From: Prolixibacteraceae bacterium | GTDB taxonomy: Bacteria > Bacteroidota > Bacteroidia > Bacteroidales > Prolixibacteraceae | Length of the DNA stretch: 16,247 nucleotides | Direction of reading: 5' to 3' | NCBI GenBank assembly: GCA_018399395.1 | Contig: JAGYOI010000009.1 | Span: 1 to 16,247 of the forward strand | Part shown: positions 1 through 9,377 of the stretch, piece after piece | Position numbering within the stretch: position 1 is the stretch's first letter | Layout: each line of letters opens with the position of its first letter | The notes under the pieces: generated by a model | The model's database searches: none | What the model was told of the DNA's origin: nothing | Seen by the model: the letters and a program-made list of their open reading frames with translations, nothing else | Translations under genes and position numbers: made by a program

Positions 1-482
1 TACCTGGGCAAAACCAGGTTGGAATCGAAATTACGTGAAATTCCACCCAGAAAAGCTCCTACATCGACACCCGATTCGTATAATAAATGTGCAATCATAG
101 TCGACACCGATGTTTTACCGTGAGTCCCGGCTACCGCCACACAATAGTGGCCGGTAGTCAGGAATCCCAGTAATTCACTCCGTTTTACAATATGGTAACC
201 CCTGCCCGATAGCCACTTATACTCGTTAAGCGATTCGGGGACAGCCGGAGTACGGACTACCAACGAATTGACTGATTGATATGTATTGGGTAATTGATTG
301 ATATCGTCGGTATAGTGAACAGCAATACCCTCTTCTTCGAGCTTTTTGGTAAGCGGACTGGGCGTTAAGTCGTACCCGGCCACGTTTTTACCCTGTGCTT
401 TGGAAAAACGGGCCAGGGCACTCATGCCAATGCCGCCAATGCCCAGAAAATAAAGGTTCGATATGTTGTTAAAATCAATCAT
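1..482 (-). CDS. murC: UDP-N-acetylmuramate--L-alanine ligase MurC (N-terminal part, cut by window edge)
   Basis: Adds L-alanine to UDP-MurNAc with ATP, the first step of stem-peptide synthesis in the cytoplasm. I translated 160 codons from the ATG at 480-482; the rest of the gene lies beyond base 1. The product starts MIDFNNISNLYFLGIGGIGM, which has the Rossmann-type GIGGIGMSALA motif of MurC (about residues 14-24). VRTPAVP follows near 77-83, and the ATP-binding P-loop GTHGKTS is at about 119-125. GTHGKT, with His rather than Asn, favours MurC (or its relative Mpl) over MurD, MurE and MurF, and the place directly after murG decides for MurC. The start ATG overlaps the murG stop TGA as ATGA, which suggests translational coupling. 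About two thirds of the usual 450-470 residues are missing. Confidence 0.95.
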   Translation of the reverse strand, partial: MIDFNNISNLYFLGIGGIGMSALARFSKAQGKNVAGYDLTPSPLTKKLEEEGIAVHYTDDINQLPNTYQSVNSLVVRTPAVPESLNEYKWLSGRGYHIVKRSELLGFLTTGHYCVAVAGTHGKTSVSTMIAHLLYESGVDVGAFLGGISRNFDSNLVLPR

Positions 483-1588
483 TTTTGCTTTGCTAATTCT
501 ATAACCATTCTTGCAATATCGGCAGCCGCATCGGGCTTTGCCATTTTTTCAATATTTTGTGATAATTCTATCAGTAAATCATCTTTTTGGATTGACTGTA
601 AAGCTTCGGGTACTAATTTTTCAACAGCTTCGTTGTCGGCTATCATTATTGCCGCAGTCTTATCGGCCAGTGCCAGTGCATTTTTGGTTTGATGATCTTC
701 GGCCACATTGGGTGAAGGCACCAAAAAAGAAGGCTTCTTCATTAAACACAATTCAGAAATTGTTCCGGCCCCGGCCCTTGATATTACCATATCGGCTACC
801 GCATAAGCGAGATCCATTCTCGATAAAAACTGATGTACGTGCACGTTTGGCACCTCTTTCCCTTCGAGCTCTTTTATAATCGAATCGAAATAAAACTTAC
901 CTGTTTGCCATATCACTTCAATATTACTGTTTTTCAATTGTTCCAAACCGTGCATCATGCTTTGGTTTATGGTACGTGCACCCAGGCTGCCACCAACTAC
1001 CAGCAACACCTTCTTGTCCGGGTCGAGCTTATAAAAAGTGCGTGCTTCATCAACTTTTGATAATCCTTCAAGCAATTCTTTACGAACCGGATTACCCGTG
1101 AAAACAATTTTTGAAGTCGGAAAATATTTATCCATATTATCGTAGGCCACACATATTTTGCGGGCTTTCTTTGCCAGCAGGCGGTTGGTTATTCCCGCGT
1201 ATGAATTCTGCTCCTGAATGAGTGTAGGTATTTTCATTTTTGCAGCGGCCCGCAACACCGGACCACTGGCATATCCACCTACGCCCACGACCACATCGGG
1301 CTGAAAATTGTTTATTACCGAGCGTGCTTTCTTCATACTTTGCCTCAGTTTGAGAAAGAAAGTGAGCATTTTACCTCCAGGCTTGCGTGGAAATCCCATA
1401 ACAGGAAGGCCTACAATATCGTATCCTGCAGCTGGCACACGTTCCATTTCCATACGGCCTTCGGCACCCACAAACAAGAATTCGGTATCGGGTGCCAGTT
1501 GTTTTATGGCACCTGCAATCGACAATGCCGGGAAAATATGCCCCCCGGTACCTCCGCCGCTGATAATTATTTTCAAATTTTGCTCCAT
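479..1588 (-). CDS. murG: UDP-N-acetylglucosamine--N-acetylmuramyl-(pentapeptide) pyrophosphoryl-undecaprenol GlcNAc transferase MurG
   Basis: Transfers GlcNAc from UDP-GlcNAc onto lipid I to give lipid II at the inner face of the cytoplasmic membrane. The 369 residues are normal for the family. The GT-B glycosyltransferase signatures are in place: glycine-rich GGGTGGH at 11-17, QEQN near 125-128, a second glycine loop GGSLGA at 199-204, SRAGAGTISE at 270-279 (acceptor/UDP-GlcNAc site) and EDHQTKNA at about 297-304. The ATG at 1586-1588 lies 12 bp after the ftsW stop, and the gene ends in the 4-base ATGA overlap with murC. The order ftsW-murG-murC places the lipid II synthase next to the septal polymerase. 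Nothing unusual in the sequence. Confidence 0.98.
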   Translation of the reverse strand: MEQNLKIIISGGGTGGHIFPALSIAGAIKQLAPDTEFLFVGAEGRMEMERVPAAGYDIVGLPVMGFPRKPGGKMLTFFLKLRQSMKKARSVINNFQPDVVVGVGGYASGPVLRAAAKMKIPTLIQEQNSYAGITNRLLAKKARKICVAYDNMDKYFPTSKIVFTGNPVRKELLEGLSKVDEARTFYKLDPDKKVLLVVGGSLGARTINQSMMHGLEQLKNSNIEVIWQTGKFYFDSIIKELEGKEVPNVHVHQFLSRMDLAYAVADMVISRAGAGTISELCLMKKPSFLVPSPNVAEDHQTKNALALADKTAAIMIADNEAVEKLVPEALQSIQKDDLLIELSQNIEKMAKPDAAADIARMVIELAKQK

Positions 1589-1600
1589 ACCAATTTCTTT

Positions 1601-2812
1601 TTAATCAATAGCCCCTACTTCGGCAAAAGCCTGGTCTTCCTCGGGCACATCATCTGCAAGGTCAACCAATGGTTTGTTATTGCTTTTTTCAACTTTATTC
1701 TGGTAACTAACCCTGAGTATACACCCAAAAGCGGTAGCTGTAAAAATGGTTGATGTTCCCCCCATACTCACCCATGGTAGTGTTTGTCCGGTAACCGGAA
1801 GTAAGCCAACTGCAACCCCCATATTTGTCATAGCCTGCAAAAGCAACATTGACGTGAGCCCGGCAACCATGAACGCCGGGAATGTTCGTTTACTTTGATT
1901 AATAATCACCCCCGAACGGGCTGCAATTATTACATATCCCAATACAACCAAAAAGCTGAACCAGCCATATTCTTCAATCAAAATGGCAAAAATAAAATCG
2001 TTGAAAGCCGCAGCCATGTGATTACGTACTTCACTACCACCGGGGCCTGTACCAAAACGCCCCCCGTTATAAATTGCCATTTCAGCATAATCGGCCTGTG
2101 TCATGCCAATTTCAGAATTCGGGTCCCCGTAAATATAGCGGTCGATACGTCCGCGAACAGTATCAATACGCCCTAGGTCGACATGCGATGCCAACACATA
2201 AAACAGAGCCACAACTGCCACACCTGCACCAACCGTGGCCAGCAGGTATTTAATGGGCACACGTCCTACAAACATTACAATCATAACCGTTGCAAATAGA
2301 ATTGCGGCAGTTGAAAAGTTTGCCATTGAAATTGCCAGACAAGTAACCCCACTAACTCCAAGCACCCAATAAAAAGTACGCCGTGATGGTTTATTCTCCT
2401 GATCCTGGTTATTGGCCAGCATCCGCGAAACAAATAATATCAGCGATATTTTAGCAAGCTCGGCCGGCTGGAACGATATTGGACCGAGGCTAAATGTACG
2501 CCCTGTAGCTTCAGCCCCAATATTCAACACCAATGCAATAGCGATAAAAATTAGCGAAACAATTAGCATCAAAGGTGAGAAAATCGACATAAACTTCACA
2601 GGTATAACATTAACAATTAACACGATAACACCAAACCCAATTAGCGTCATCCCAAATTGCTTAAACAGGTAGAAGAAAGTATTTCCTTCCATTTCACGGT
2701 ATGCCAGCGATCCCGTTGAACTGTATACTACCAGCAATGAAAACATAGACAACAACACCAGGACAAACCATATTACCCTGTCACCTTTTAATATGCTAAA
2801 CAGTTTGTTCAT
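1601..2812 (-). CDS. ftsW: Cell division SEDS glycosyltransferase FtsW
   Basis: Polytopic SEDS protein that polymerises lipid II into septal glycan, working with the class B PBP encoded upstream (FtsI). It has 403 residues and about ten hydrophobic segments; the first is at about 13-31. Family marks include FQPAE at 114-118 (the SEDS QPxE motif), the large extracytoplasmic loop at about 210-270 ending in NDFIFA (271-276), and the C-terminal signature GLLPVTGQTLPWVSMGGTS (about 336-354). The last 35 residues are acidic (LADDVPEEDQAF) and cytoplasmic. RodA has a similar fold, but the location between murD and murG makes FtsW the call. The gene starts 2 bp after the murD stop, so the two are probably translated together. 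Confidence 0.96.
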   Translation of the reverse strand: MNKLFSILKGDRVIWFVLVLLSMFSLLVVYSSTGSLAYREMEGNTFFYLFKQFGMTLIGFGVIVLIVNVIPVKFMSIFSPLMLIVSLIFIAIALVLNIGAEATGRTFSLGPISFQPAELAKISLILFVSRMLANNQDQENKPSRRTFYWVLGVSGVTCLAISMANFSTAAILFATVMIVMFVGRVPIKYLLATVGAGVAVVALFYVLASHVDLGRIDTVRGRIDRYIYGDPNSEIGMTQADYAEMAIYNGGRFGTGPGGSEVRNHMAAAFNDFIFAILIEEYGWFSFLVVLGYVIIAARSGVIINQSKRTFPAFMVAGLTSMLLLQAMTNMGVAVGLLPVTGQTLPWVSMGGTSTIFTATAFGCILRVSYQNKVEKSNNKPLVDLADDVPEEDQAFAEVGAID

Positions 2813-2814
2813 AT

Positions 2815-4155
2815 TTACAAGTTCCTTACTTCTTCTTTAAACATTTTACCACGCTCTTCATAATTATTAAACAGGTCGAAACTGGCGCAAGCCGGCGACA
2901 ACAATACAACATCGCCCTTTTCAGCCATGAAATAAGCTGATTTCACAGCATGTTGCATGCTTTCTGTTTCAACTATATCGGGTACTACACCGGCAAAAGC
3001 ATTTACAATTTTAGTATTGTCCTTACCCAGGCAAATTATTGCACGCACTTTCTCTTTAACCAGCTCAGTCAGTTCGCTGTAATCGTTACCTTTATCAACG
3101 CCCCCTACAATCCACACCGTAGGTTTGGTCATCGACTCAAGTGCATACCAAGCAGAATTGATATTAGTAGCTTTCGAATCATTTATAAATTCGATGCCGT
3201 GCACCGAAATATATTTTTCAAGACGATGTTCAACACCTGCAAACCCGGTAAGGCATTCGCGTATGAACTCATTTCGTATATCCGCAACCTTGCCAACAAT
3301 AGCTGCTGCCATTGAATTGCAAAGGTTATGCTTGCCTTGAAGGGCTAAATCGTAAATCGTCATTTCAAATTTATTTTGGTTGTAATTCACTATCATTTTA
3401 TCGTTAATCACGTATGCGCCATTTTTTGTTAATATCCGGCTGAATGAAAATGGTGCCAGCATTTGCGTTGCTTCACGTGTTTTTATCTCTCTCGCAATTA
3501 GTTCGTCATCAGCAAAGAAGATGAATACATCATTGACCCTTTGATTTTGAATAATCCTAAACTTCGAATTGATGTATTCCTGCATGTTATTGTTGTAACG
3601 GTCGAGGTGATCGGGCGTGATGTTCATCAAAACAGCGACATCAGCTTTAAATTCGAACATCCCGTCAAGCTGAAAACTACTGAGCTCAAGCACATAATAC
3701 GAATAATCCATGGTTGCCACCTGGCGTGCAAAACTTTGCCCGATGTTACCAGCCAGCCCAACATTATGTCCGCCAAGTTTCAACATCTCATAAATCATGG
3801 TAGTTGTGGTGGTTTTACCATTGCTACCTGTTACGCAAATCTTTTTTGCCGATGTATATCGCCCGGCAAATTCTATTTCAGAAACCACAGGGATATTTTT
3901 ATTCTTCAGTTCACGAATGATTGGTACGTTATCGGGGATGCCCGGACTTTTAACCACAAGCGATGCATTTAGTATAAGCCCAGTTGAGTGACGGCCTTCT
4001 TCAAAGGCAATTCCAGCATCGTTGAGCTCATCGCGGTAATTGTCTTTCAGGGCTCCCATGTCAGAAACAAAAACCTCAAAGCCTTTGGCCTTACCGAGTA
4101 AGGCAGCACCCACACCGCTTTCGCCTGCACCTAATATGACTAATCGCTCGCTCAT
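2815..4155 (-). CDS. murD: UDP-N-acetylmuramoyl-L-alanine--D-glutamate ligase MurD
   Basis: ATP-dependent cytoplasmic ligase that adds D-glutamate to UDP-MurNAc-L-Ala. 446 residues, normal length. The N-terminal UDP-binding domain begins with VILGAGESGVGAALLG (about 6-21). The central domain has the P-loop GSNGKTT at 110-116 and NITPDHLDRY near 178-187. The C-terminal domain has HRLE (310-313), NDSKATN (325-331) and LSPACASFDLF (419-429), all Mur ligase signatures typical of MurD. The ATG is 5 bp after the mraY stop and the stop is 2 bp before ftsW. No odd residues at the catalytic positions I can identify. Confidence 0.98.
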   Translation of the reverse strand: MSERLVILGAGESGVGAALLGKAKGFEVFVSDMGALKDNYRDELNDAGIAFEEGRHSTGLILNASLVVKSPGIPDNVPIIRELKNKNIPVVSEIEFAGRYTSAKKICVTGSNGKTTTTTMIYEMLKLGGHNVGLAGNIGQSFARQVATMDYSYYVLELSSFQLDGMFEFKADVAVLMNITPDHLDRYNNNMQEYINSKFRIIQNQRVNDVFIFFADDELIAREIKTREATQMLAPFSFSRILTKNGAYVINDKMIVNYNQNKFEMTIYDLALQGKHNLCNSMAAAIVGKVADIRNEFIRECLTGFAGVEHRLEKYISVHGIEFINDSKATNINSAWYALESMTKPTVWIVGGVDKGNDYSELTELVKEKVRAIICLGKDNTKIVNAFAGVVPDIVETESMQHAVKSAYFMAEKGDVVLLSPACASFDLFNNYEERGKMFKEEVRNL

Positions 4156-4160
4156 TCTTT

Positions 4161-5414
4161 TTATCGTACTTTCAATGTTACAATACTAATTACAGCCAGT
4201 AATATGGCGATAATCCAAAATCGTGTTACTATTTTAGATTCGTGATACCCTTTTTTCTGATAATGATGGTGTAATGGCGACATCAAAAAAATTCTTTTTC
4301 CCTCGCCATACTTTCGTTTTGTATGCTTGAAATAGCTCACTTGCAGCACTACCGACAAATTTTCGGCTACCAGCACCCCGCAGAATATTGGTATCATTAT
4401 TTCTTTACGGATAATAATAGCAAACACGGCAAGAATACCTCCAAGAGCAAGACTACCGGTATCGCCCATAAATACTTGTGCCGGAAACGCATTAAACCAA
4501 AGGAAACCAACGGTAGCTCCGATAAACGCGGCCACAAACACTGTAAGTTCACCTATATTGGGGATATACATTATATTGAGATAATCGGCCAAAATCACGT
4601 GACCACTCACATAGGCCAAGATCCCCAGCGTGAGCCCGCTTATTGAGGTTGTTCCTGCAGCCAGCCCGTCGAGTCCATCGGTTAGATTGGTGGCATTTGA
4701 AACAGCTGTGATAATGAAAGTTATTACCAGAATATAAAAAATCCAGACTGCAATATCCTCCCAGCTATCGGGCAGGAAACGAACGAAAAAGCGGTAATCA
4801 AGTTCCTGGTTTTTAACAAAGGGGATAGTAGTACGTGTTGACTTTACATCTTCGGTTTTATAATGCACTACACGCTGACCGGTTTGGTTGTCAACCACAA
4901 CTTCGGTTATATATTTGCCATCGGCATCTTTCACCTTTTCACGCACTACAACATCGTCGTTGAAAAAGAGCGTAGCACCTACAATCAAAGCCAATGAAAC
5001 CTGCCCCAGAATTTTAAATTTCCCTGCAAGCCCCTCTTTATCTTTTTTAAATACTTTTATATAATCATCAACAAACCCGATAGTCCCGAGCCATACAGTT
5101 GTAATAATCATTAACCAGATGTAGATATTATCGAGCCTTGCAAACAATAATGTAGGGATAAGAATGGAAGCCAAAATAATTATACCACCCATTGTTGGTG
5201 TCCCTTTTTTTTGCAACTGCCCTTCGAGCCCCAGGTCGCGAACCTCTTCGCCAATTTGTTTGCGTTGAAGTAAACGGATAATTTTTTTACCAAACACCAA
5301 CGTAATAATGAGCGACAAAATTACCGATGCCGCTGCCCGAAACGAGATATACTGCATAATCCCAAGTCCCGGAATATCTAAATGCTCTATTAATTCATAC
5401 AAGTAGTACAACAT
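4161..5414 (-). CDS. mraY: Phospho-N-acetylmuramoyl-pentapeptide-transferase MraY
   Basis: Integral membrane enzyme that moves phospho-MurNAc-pentapeptide from UDP to undecaprenyl phosphate, forming lipid I. Catalytic and binding motifs are complete: KKGTPTMGG at 69-77, the aspartate pair in GFVDDYIK (D116-D117), [15 protein letters not shown] at 240-254, FMGDTGS at 315-321 and [10 protein letters not shown] at 380-389. At 417 residues it is longer than the usual 320-360. The excess is a hydrophilic stretch at about 152-208 between two membrane segments, where shorter MraY proteins have a brief extracytoplasmic loop. Such a loop is, to my knowledge, common in Bacteroidota MraY. The gene lies 11 bp after murE and 5 bp before murD; murF, which sits here in many bacteria, is absent. 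Confidence 0.98.
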   Translation of the reverse strand: MLYYLYELIEHLDIPGLGIMQYISFRAAASVILSLIITLVFGKKIIRLLQRKQIGEEVRDLGLEGQLQKKGTPTMGGIIILASILIPTLLFARLDNIYIWLMIITTVWLGTIGFVDDYIKVFKKDKEGLAGKFKILGQVSLALIVGATLFFNDDVVVREKVKDADGKYITEVVVDNQTGQRVVHYKTEDVKSTRTTIPFVKNQELDYRFFVRFLPDSWEDIAVWIFYILVITFIITAVSNATNLTDGLDGLAAGTTSISGLTLGILAYVSGHVILADYLNIMYIPNIGELTVFVAAFIGATVGFLWFNAFPAQVFMGDTGSLALGGILAVFAIIIRKEIMIPIFCGVLVAENLSVVLQVSYFKHTKRKYGEGKRIFLMSPLHHHYQKKGYHESKIVTRFWIIAILLAVISIVTLKVR

Positions 5415-5425
5415 GTTATTTTAAT

Positions 5426-6883
5426 TTAAATGATGCCAAAAGCTTTTTGTACTTCTTCCTTATCGTCGAAATGATGCCTTACACCTTTAACCTCCTGATA
5501 GGTCTCGTGCCCCTTACCGGCAATAAGAATAATATCGCCCGATTGTGCAAGCATGGCTGCTGTTTTGATAGCTTCACGCCGGTCGACAATAACCAGTGTG
5601 TTTTTTTTGCTTAATGCATCAATTCCCGGTTTCATATCTTCAATAATATCTTCAGGCTTTTCGCTACGTGGATTATCGGAGGTTAGGATAATTTTATCGC
5701 TATACTTACATGCGATTGCTGCCATTTCAGGACGCTTAGTTTTATCACGATCGCCACCGGCGCCTACAATGCAAATCAAATTCTCGTTGCGGGTCCGTAC
5801 TCCGGCAATTGTTGACAATACATTTTCAAGCGCATCAGGTGTGTGGGCATAATCAACAATGGCAAACTTCTCGTCGGGAGAACGGACCACCTCAAAACGC
5901 CCAGCTACCGGCTTAAGCTTACTGATTTCAACCAATACCGCTGTTTGTTCAAAACCGAGCAACAATGCTGACCCATAAACGGCCAAAAGATTATATGCGT
6001 TAAATTTACCTACGAAATGGGTCCATACTTCTTTCCCGTCAAAAGCCATCAGGGTACCATCGAAGAATGATTCTAAAATTTTATTTTTAAAGGTTGCCAT
6101 ACTTCGCAACGAATACGTTTCTTTTTGTGCATTAGTATTTTGAAGCATCACTAAACCGTTCTTATCATCGACATTTGAAAGGGCAAACGCTTCAGGTTTA
6201 AGCCTGTCGAAGAATTGCTTTTTCGCTTTTATGTATGCACTGAATGTTTTGTGATAGTCGAGATGGTCGTGCGAGATATTGGTAAAAACAGCGCCATCAA
6301 AATCAAGACCTGATATACGTTCCTGATCAATTGCATGGGAACTAACTTCCATAAAACAATAATCACAACCACTATCGGCCATTTCCTGCATCAACCGGTT
6401 AAGGGTTAGCGGATCGGGTGTGGTATGCGACGAAGGGTATTCTATATCGCCAACCTTGTAAGTAATTGTTGAAATGAGCCCGGCTTTTTGCCCAATATTT
6501 TGGATCATTTGGTGTAAAAGAGATGCAATGGTTGTTTTACCATTTGTTCCGGTTACACCCACAAGCTTCATCCTTCTGGATGGATAACCATAAAATGCAG
6601 ATGCCACATGCCCCAGTGCAACAGCCGTATTTTCAGTTTTCATGTACGTTACCCCTTCGGTTATTTCATCCGGAAGGGTTTCACATAAAACAGCAATGGC
6701 ACCTGCCTCAACGGCTTTTTTAATAAACTGGTGCCCGTCGGTAATGGTCCCTCTTACAGCAACAAACAATGACCCCTTGCCTACTTTGCGTGAGTCAAAT
6801 TCAAGGCCTGTAATCTCCACTTCTTTATTTCCAACTACCTCTGATACTGTAAATCCATTCGTTAATTCGTTCAAATTAATCAT
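5426..6883 (-). CDS. murE: UDP-N-acetylmuramoyl-L-alanyl-D-glutamate--2,6-diaminopimelate ligase MurE
   Basis: Adds the third stem-peptide residue to UDP-MurNAc-L-Ala-D-Glu in the cytoplasm. 485 residues, normal length. The first domain has LEFDSRKVGKGSLFVAVRG (about 27-45). The ATP-binding P-loop is GTNGKTT at 112-118, SSHTTPDP lies at about 151-158 and the central-domain motif NISHDHLDYH at about 202-211. The C-terminal domain has DYAHTPD (344-350), GAGGDRDKTKRPEM (about 374-387) and DNPR at 403-406. DNPR is the known signature of enzymes that take meso-diaminopimelate rather than lysine, so I infer DAP-type peptidoglycan. The ATG follows the ftsI stop by 37 bp, the second longest gap of the dcw run. 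Confidence 0.98.
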   Translation of the reverse strand: MINLNELTNGFTVSEVVGNKEVEITGLEFDSRKVGKGSLFVAVRGTITDGHQFIKKAVEAGAIAVLCETLPDEITEGVTYMKTENTAVALGHVASAFYGYPSRRMKLVGVTGTNGKTTIASLLHQMIQNIGQKAGLISTITYKVGDIEYPSSHTTPDPLTLNRLMQEMADSGCDYCFMEVSSHAIDQERISGLDFDGAVFTNISHDHLDYHKTFSAYIKAKKQFFDRLKPEAFALSNVDDKNGLVMLQNTNAQKETYSLRSMATFKNKILESFFDGTLMAFDGKEVWTHFVGKFNAYNLLAVYGSALLLGFEQTAVLVEISKLKPVAGRFEVVRSPDEKFAIVDYAHTPDALENVLSTIAGVRTRNENLICIVGAGGDRDKTKRPEMAAIACKYSDKIILTSDNPRSEKPEDIIEDMKPGIDALSKKNTLVIVDRREAIKTAAMLAQSGDIILIAGKGHETYQEVKGVRHHFDDKEEVQKAFGII

Positions 6884-6920
6884 ACATTCTTGTTCAACTG
6901 TTGCAATTTGTGTTCACTAT

Positions 6921-9035
6921 CTATCCCAGGTCGAGATATACCAACTGACCTTCGCGGCAGTTTGCACCCGGCAATGGAAATTGCTTTCGCACTTTCCCCA
7001 CGCCTTTAAGTTTCGACTTCATGCCTGATCTTTCGATAAGATAGATGGCATCGGCAGCCCCCATCCCAACAACATCAGGCATTTTGTATTTCTCAACATT
7101 ATGTGGTTCAAGGCCAACCCGATTATTATTTTCGTTCACTTTCACCCAGTCGGCCTTTTCAACGTTCCCTGAATAGGGGATATCTAATTCATTAAAAACT
7201 TTCAAAGTATTGGTTGCATCACCATTTAAAAAATCCGGAACCTGATTCTCACCATCATTGGTGTTATTTGCAATATCAAGCGACAAATCGGTGGTATAAA
7301 CACAGTCGGCAATCTCCCTGAAAACAGGACCGGCTACAGTACCCCCGTAAAATGAACCTTTTGGTTCTGACACAACCACTATACATGAATATTTCGGGTT
7401 ATCGGCCGGAAAATACCCGGCAAAAGATGCCCTGTATTTATGATGCGCATACCCCAGTTCTGTATCCATAATTTTAGCTGTTCCGGTTTTCCCAGCAAAC
7501 GAATACAATTTGCTTTGCAAACTTCGGGCAGTTCCATTTGTCACCACACCTTCAAGCATTTCCTGTAACTTATCCAGGGTTTCGTTTGAGCAAATTGAGT
7601 TACGCATAACCTCTGGCTTAAATTTTTTCATAGTCCTGCCATTGGCCTGCACTTCCTCAACAAACATTGGCTTCATCATTTTGCCATCGTTGGCAACTGC
7701 ATTATAAAATGACAGCACATGTAAGGGCGAAAGGTTTACTTCGTATCCGTGAGCTAAATATGCCAGCGATGTCCCCCACCAGTTTTTATCGGTGGGGTAC
7801 TTTACCCACGGCTCGGCCTCACCCCTGAAATCAAGCCCCAAAGGCCGGTTCAACCCCAGGTTGTAAAGCCTGTCGACAAACTCGCGCGGGCGGTCGCCAT
7901 AATGTTCCTGTATTATTTTGGCAACTCCCACATTTGAAGAGTGCTCAAATATTTCTTTAACGGTTTTCTTGCCGTGTTCCCCATAACCATAATCACTGTC
8001 GTAAATTGTACGGTCGTAAATCTTCCACTTTCCATCCTCGGTGTCATACACATCAGAAGTGTCGATTTTGGCTTCATCAAGTGCAACCATCATTGAAATT
8101 AATTTGAAAGTTGAACCCGGCTCGTTGCTCCCCTGGTGACCAATGGCCCAGTTATAAGTTTCGGCATAACCGCCATTGTGACTTGTCAGGTTTGATATCG
8201 CACGAACCTTGCCTGTTTCAACTTCCATTAGCACAGCCGTTCCATATTCAGCCTCGCTTTTCACCAACTGCTTACGCAAAGCACTCTCAACCACATCCTG
8301 CAAATAAATATCGATGGTAGTAATTACATCATTTCCGTTTTCGGGCTCTACTGTACTTATGTTAACCCAGCGCCCCGAGAGGTTTTGCCGTACAGCAAGT
8401 CCTTCTTCCCCACGCAAATATCCTTCAAACTGAGCTTCGATTCCCGAAATTCCAATACTCCCAAGCATTCCACCATAAGCCCCTTTGTTCATCAGGCCAA
8501 TCGTACGATAAGCGAGATTACCATGAGGCGTAAACCTGATGTATTCCTGCTCTGCAATAAATCCCCCACGGTATGCTCCACGCTTAAAAATAGGAAACTC
8601 TTTTATCCGCTGCAGTTCATCGTAGTTCACTTTACGCGGATGAACAAGGTGATAGCGCTCACCATTTCGGTAAGCCTTTTGTAATTGCGACTTAAACTGC
8701 CAGGCTGAACGATCGGTAAATATATTGGAAAGCTTAGCCGCCAAAGCCCCTACATTCTCGTCAAACACCTCGCCTACGCCGGGAGCTGCCAAATCGAATC
8801 GCAGTTCGTAAAACGGAACTGAAGTAGCTAATACACGGCCACTTGAACTGCAAATATTCCCGCGGTCGCCATAAATAACTTCAGTTTTATTTTCAAGGGT
8901 TTGCAATTTGCCTTCCCATTTTTCGCCGGTTGACATTTGTATATAAACAATACGCCCCACTACCATAAACGAGAACACCAACACCAATGCCAGTATTACC
9001 GAATAACGAGCTAATATGATACGACGTAGATCCAT
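6921..9035 (-). CDS. ftsI: Septal class B penicillin-binding protein FtsI/PBP3 with C-terminal PASTA domain (Spo5D-like)
   Basis: Monofunctional DD-transpeptidase that cross-links septal peptidoglycan, anchored in the inner membrane and partner of FtsW. 704 residues. One N-terminal membrane segment is at about 8-30 after a short basic tail. A PBP dimerisation domain follows (about 50-220; GDRGNICSSSGRVLATS at 56-72). In the transpeptidase domain the active serine is S308 in STFK (308-311), SSN is at 366-368 and KTG at 516-518. A linker (about 580-648) leads to one PASTA repeat (KMPDVVGMGAADAIYLIERS, 651-670, to the end), a module expected to contact muropeptides or stabilise the protein. Length and PASTA tail resemble Spo5D/PBP2x more than E. 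coli FtsI. Starts 3 bp after ftsL. Confidence 0.96.
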   Translation of the reverse strand: MDLRRIILARYSVILALVLVFSFMVVGRIVYIQMSTGEKWEGKLQTLENKTEVIYGDRGNICSSSGRVLATSVPFYELRFDLAAPGVGEVFDENVGALAAKLSNIFTDRSAWQFKSQLQKAYRNGERYHLVHPRKVNYDELQRIKEFPIFKRGAYRGGFIAEQEYIRFTPHGNLAYRTIGLMNKGAYGGMLGSIGISGIEAQFEGYLRGEEGLAVRQNLSGRWVNISTVEPENGNDVITTIDIYLQDVVESALRKQLVKSEAEYGTAVLMEVETGKVRAISNLTSHNGGYAETYNWAIGHQGSNEPGSTFKLISMMVALDEAKIDTSDVYDTEDGKWKIYDRTIYDSDYGYGEHGKKTVKEIFEHSSNVGVAKIIQEHYGDRPREFVDRLYNLGLNRPLGLDFRGEAEPWVKYPTDKNWWGTSLAYLAHGYEVNLSPLHVLSFYNAVANDGKMMKPMFVEEVQANGRTMKKFKPEVMRNSICSNETLDKLQEMLEGVVTNGTARSLQSKLYSFAGKTGTAKIMDTELGYAHHKYRASFAGYFPADNPKYSCIVVVSEPKGSFYGGTVAGPVFREIADCVYTTDLSLDIANNTNDGENQVPDFLNGDATNTLKVFNELDIPYSGNVEKADWVKVNENNNRVGLEPHNVEKYKMPDVVGMGAADAIYLIERSGMKSKLKGVGKVRKQFPLPGANCREGQLVYLDLG

Positions 9036-9038
9036 ATA

Positions 9039-9377
9039 TTATTTGTCAACTTTTATTTTTACAGGCGGAACAGAGGGCTGCTTAAGCCCCAATCCTTTTT
9101 GATTTACACTTTTCAGAATTTCAGAATAACGGCTCATGTTCATAAGCTCAGCCTCAATTGTGGAAGATTCTGAACGCAATTCTTTCACTTCTTCCTGTAC
9201 CTCTACAAGTTCCCGCAATATCTTCTCACCCTTGTACCGGTTCGATATCATTACGAGCCCCATTAAAACAAGCATACCTACAAAAGGCAACCAGCGTACC
9301 ACTTCTTTATTCAGAAAAACGCTACCGAGAAGCACATCCCGGAAACCAACTTTTTTATGTTTGCCTTTTTTTGCCAT
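9039..9377 (-). CDS. ftsL: FtsL-like cell division protein
   Basis: Small bitopic membrane protein of the divisome, expected to act with FtsB- and FtsQ-type partners in recruiting and activating FtsW-FtsI. 112 residues: a very basic cytoplasmic tail (MAKKGKHKK), one hydrophobic segment at about 30-46 (LPFVGMLVLMGLVMI) and a heptad-like extracytoplasmic part rich in Glu, Leu and Val (about 52-95; ILRELVEVQEEVKELRSESS), a probable coiled coil. Sequence similarity within the family is poor, so the call rests on size, topology and its place between rsmH and ftsI, where ftsL sits in other bacteria. Its ATG shares one base with the rsmH stop (TAATG), which implies coupled translation. Confidence 0.85.
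   Translation of the reverse strand: MAKKGKHKKVGFRDVLLGSVFLNKEVVRWLPFVGMLVLMGLVMISNRYKGEKILRELVEVQEEVKELRSESSTIEAELMNMSRYSEILKSVNQKGLGLKQPSVPPVKIKVDK

Noticed and set aside
511..1060. Plus-strand open frames opposite murG (and similar ones opposite ftsW, murD, murE, ftsI and the purF-like gene)
   Set aside because: They lie antisense to clearly conserved genes, show no recognisable family and have low-complexity, Ser/Phe/His-rich products typical of shadow frames.
5415..5425. Missing murF between murE and mraY as a recent deletion
   Set aside because: The 11-bp gap is clean and murE-mraY adjacency is, to my knowledge, the normal order in Bacteroidota, with murF elsewhere.
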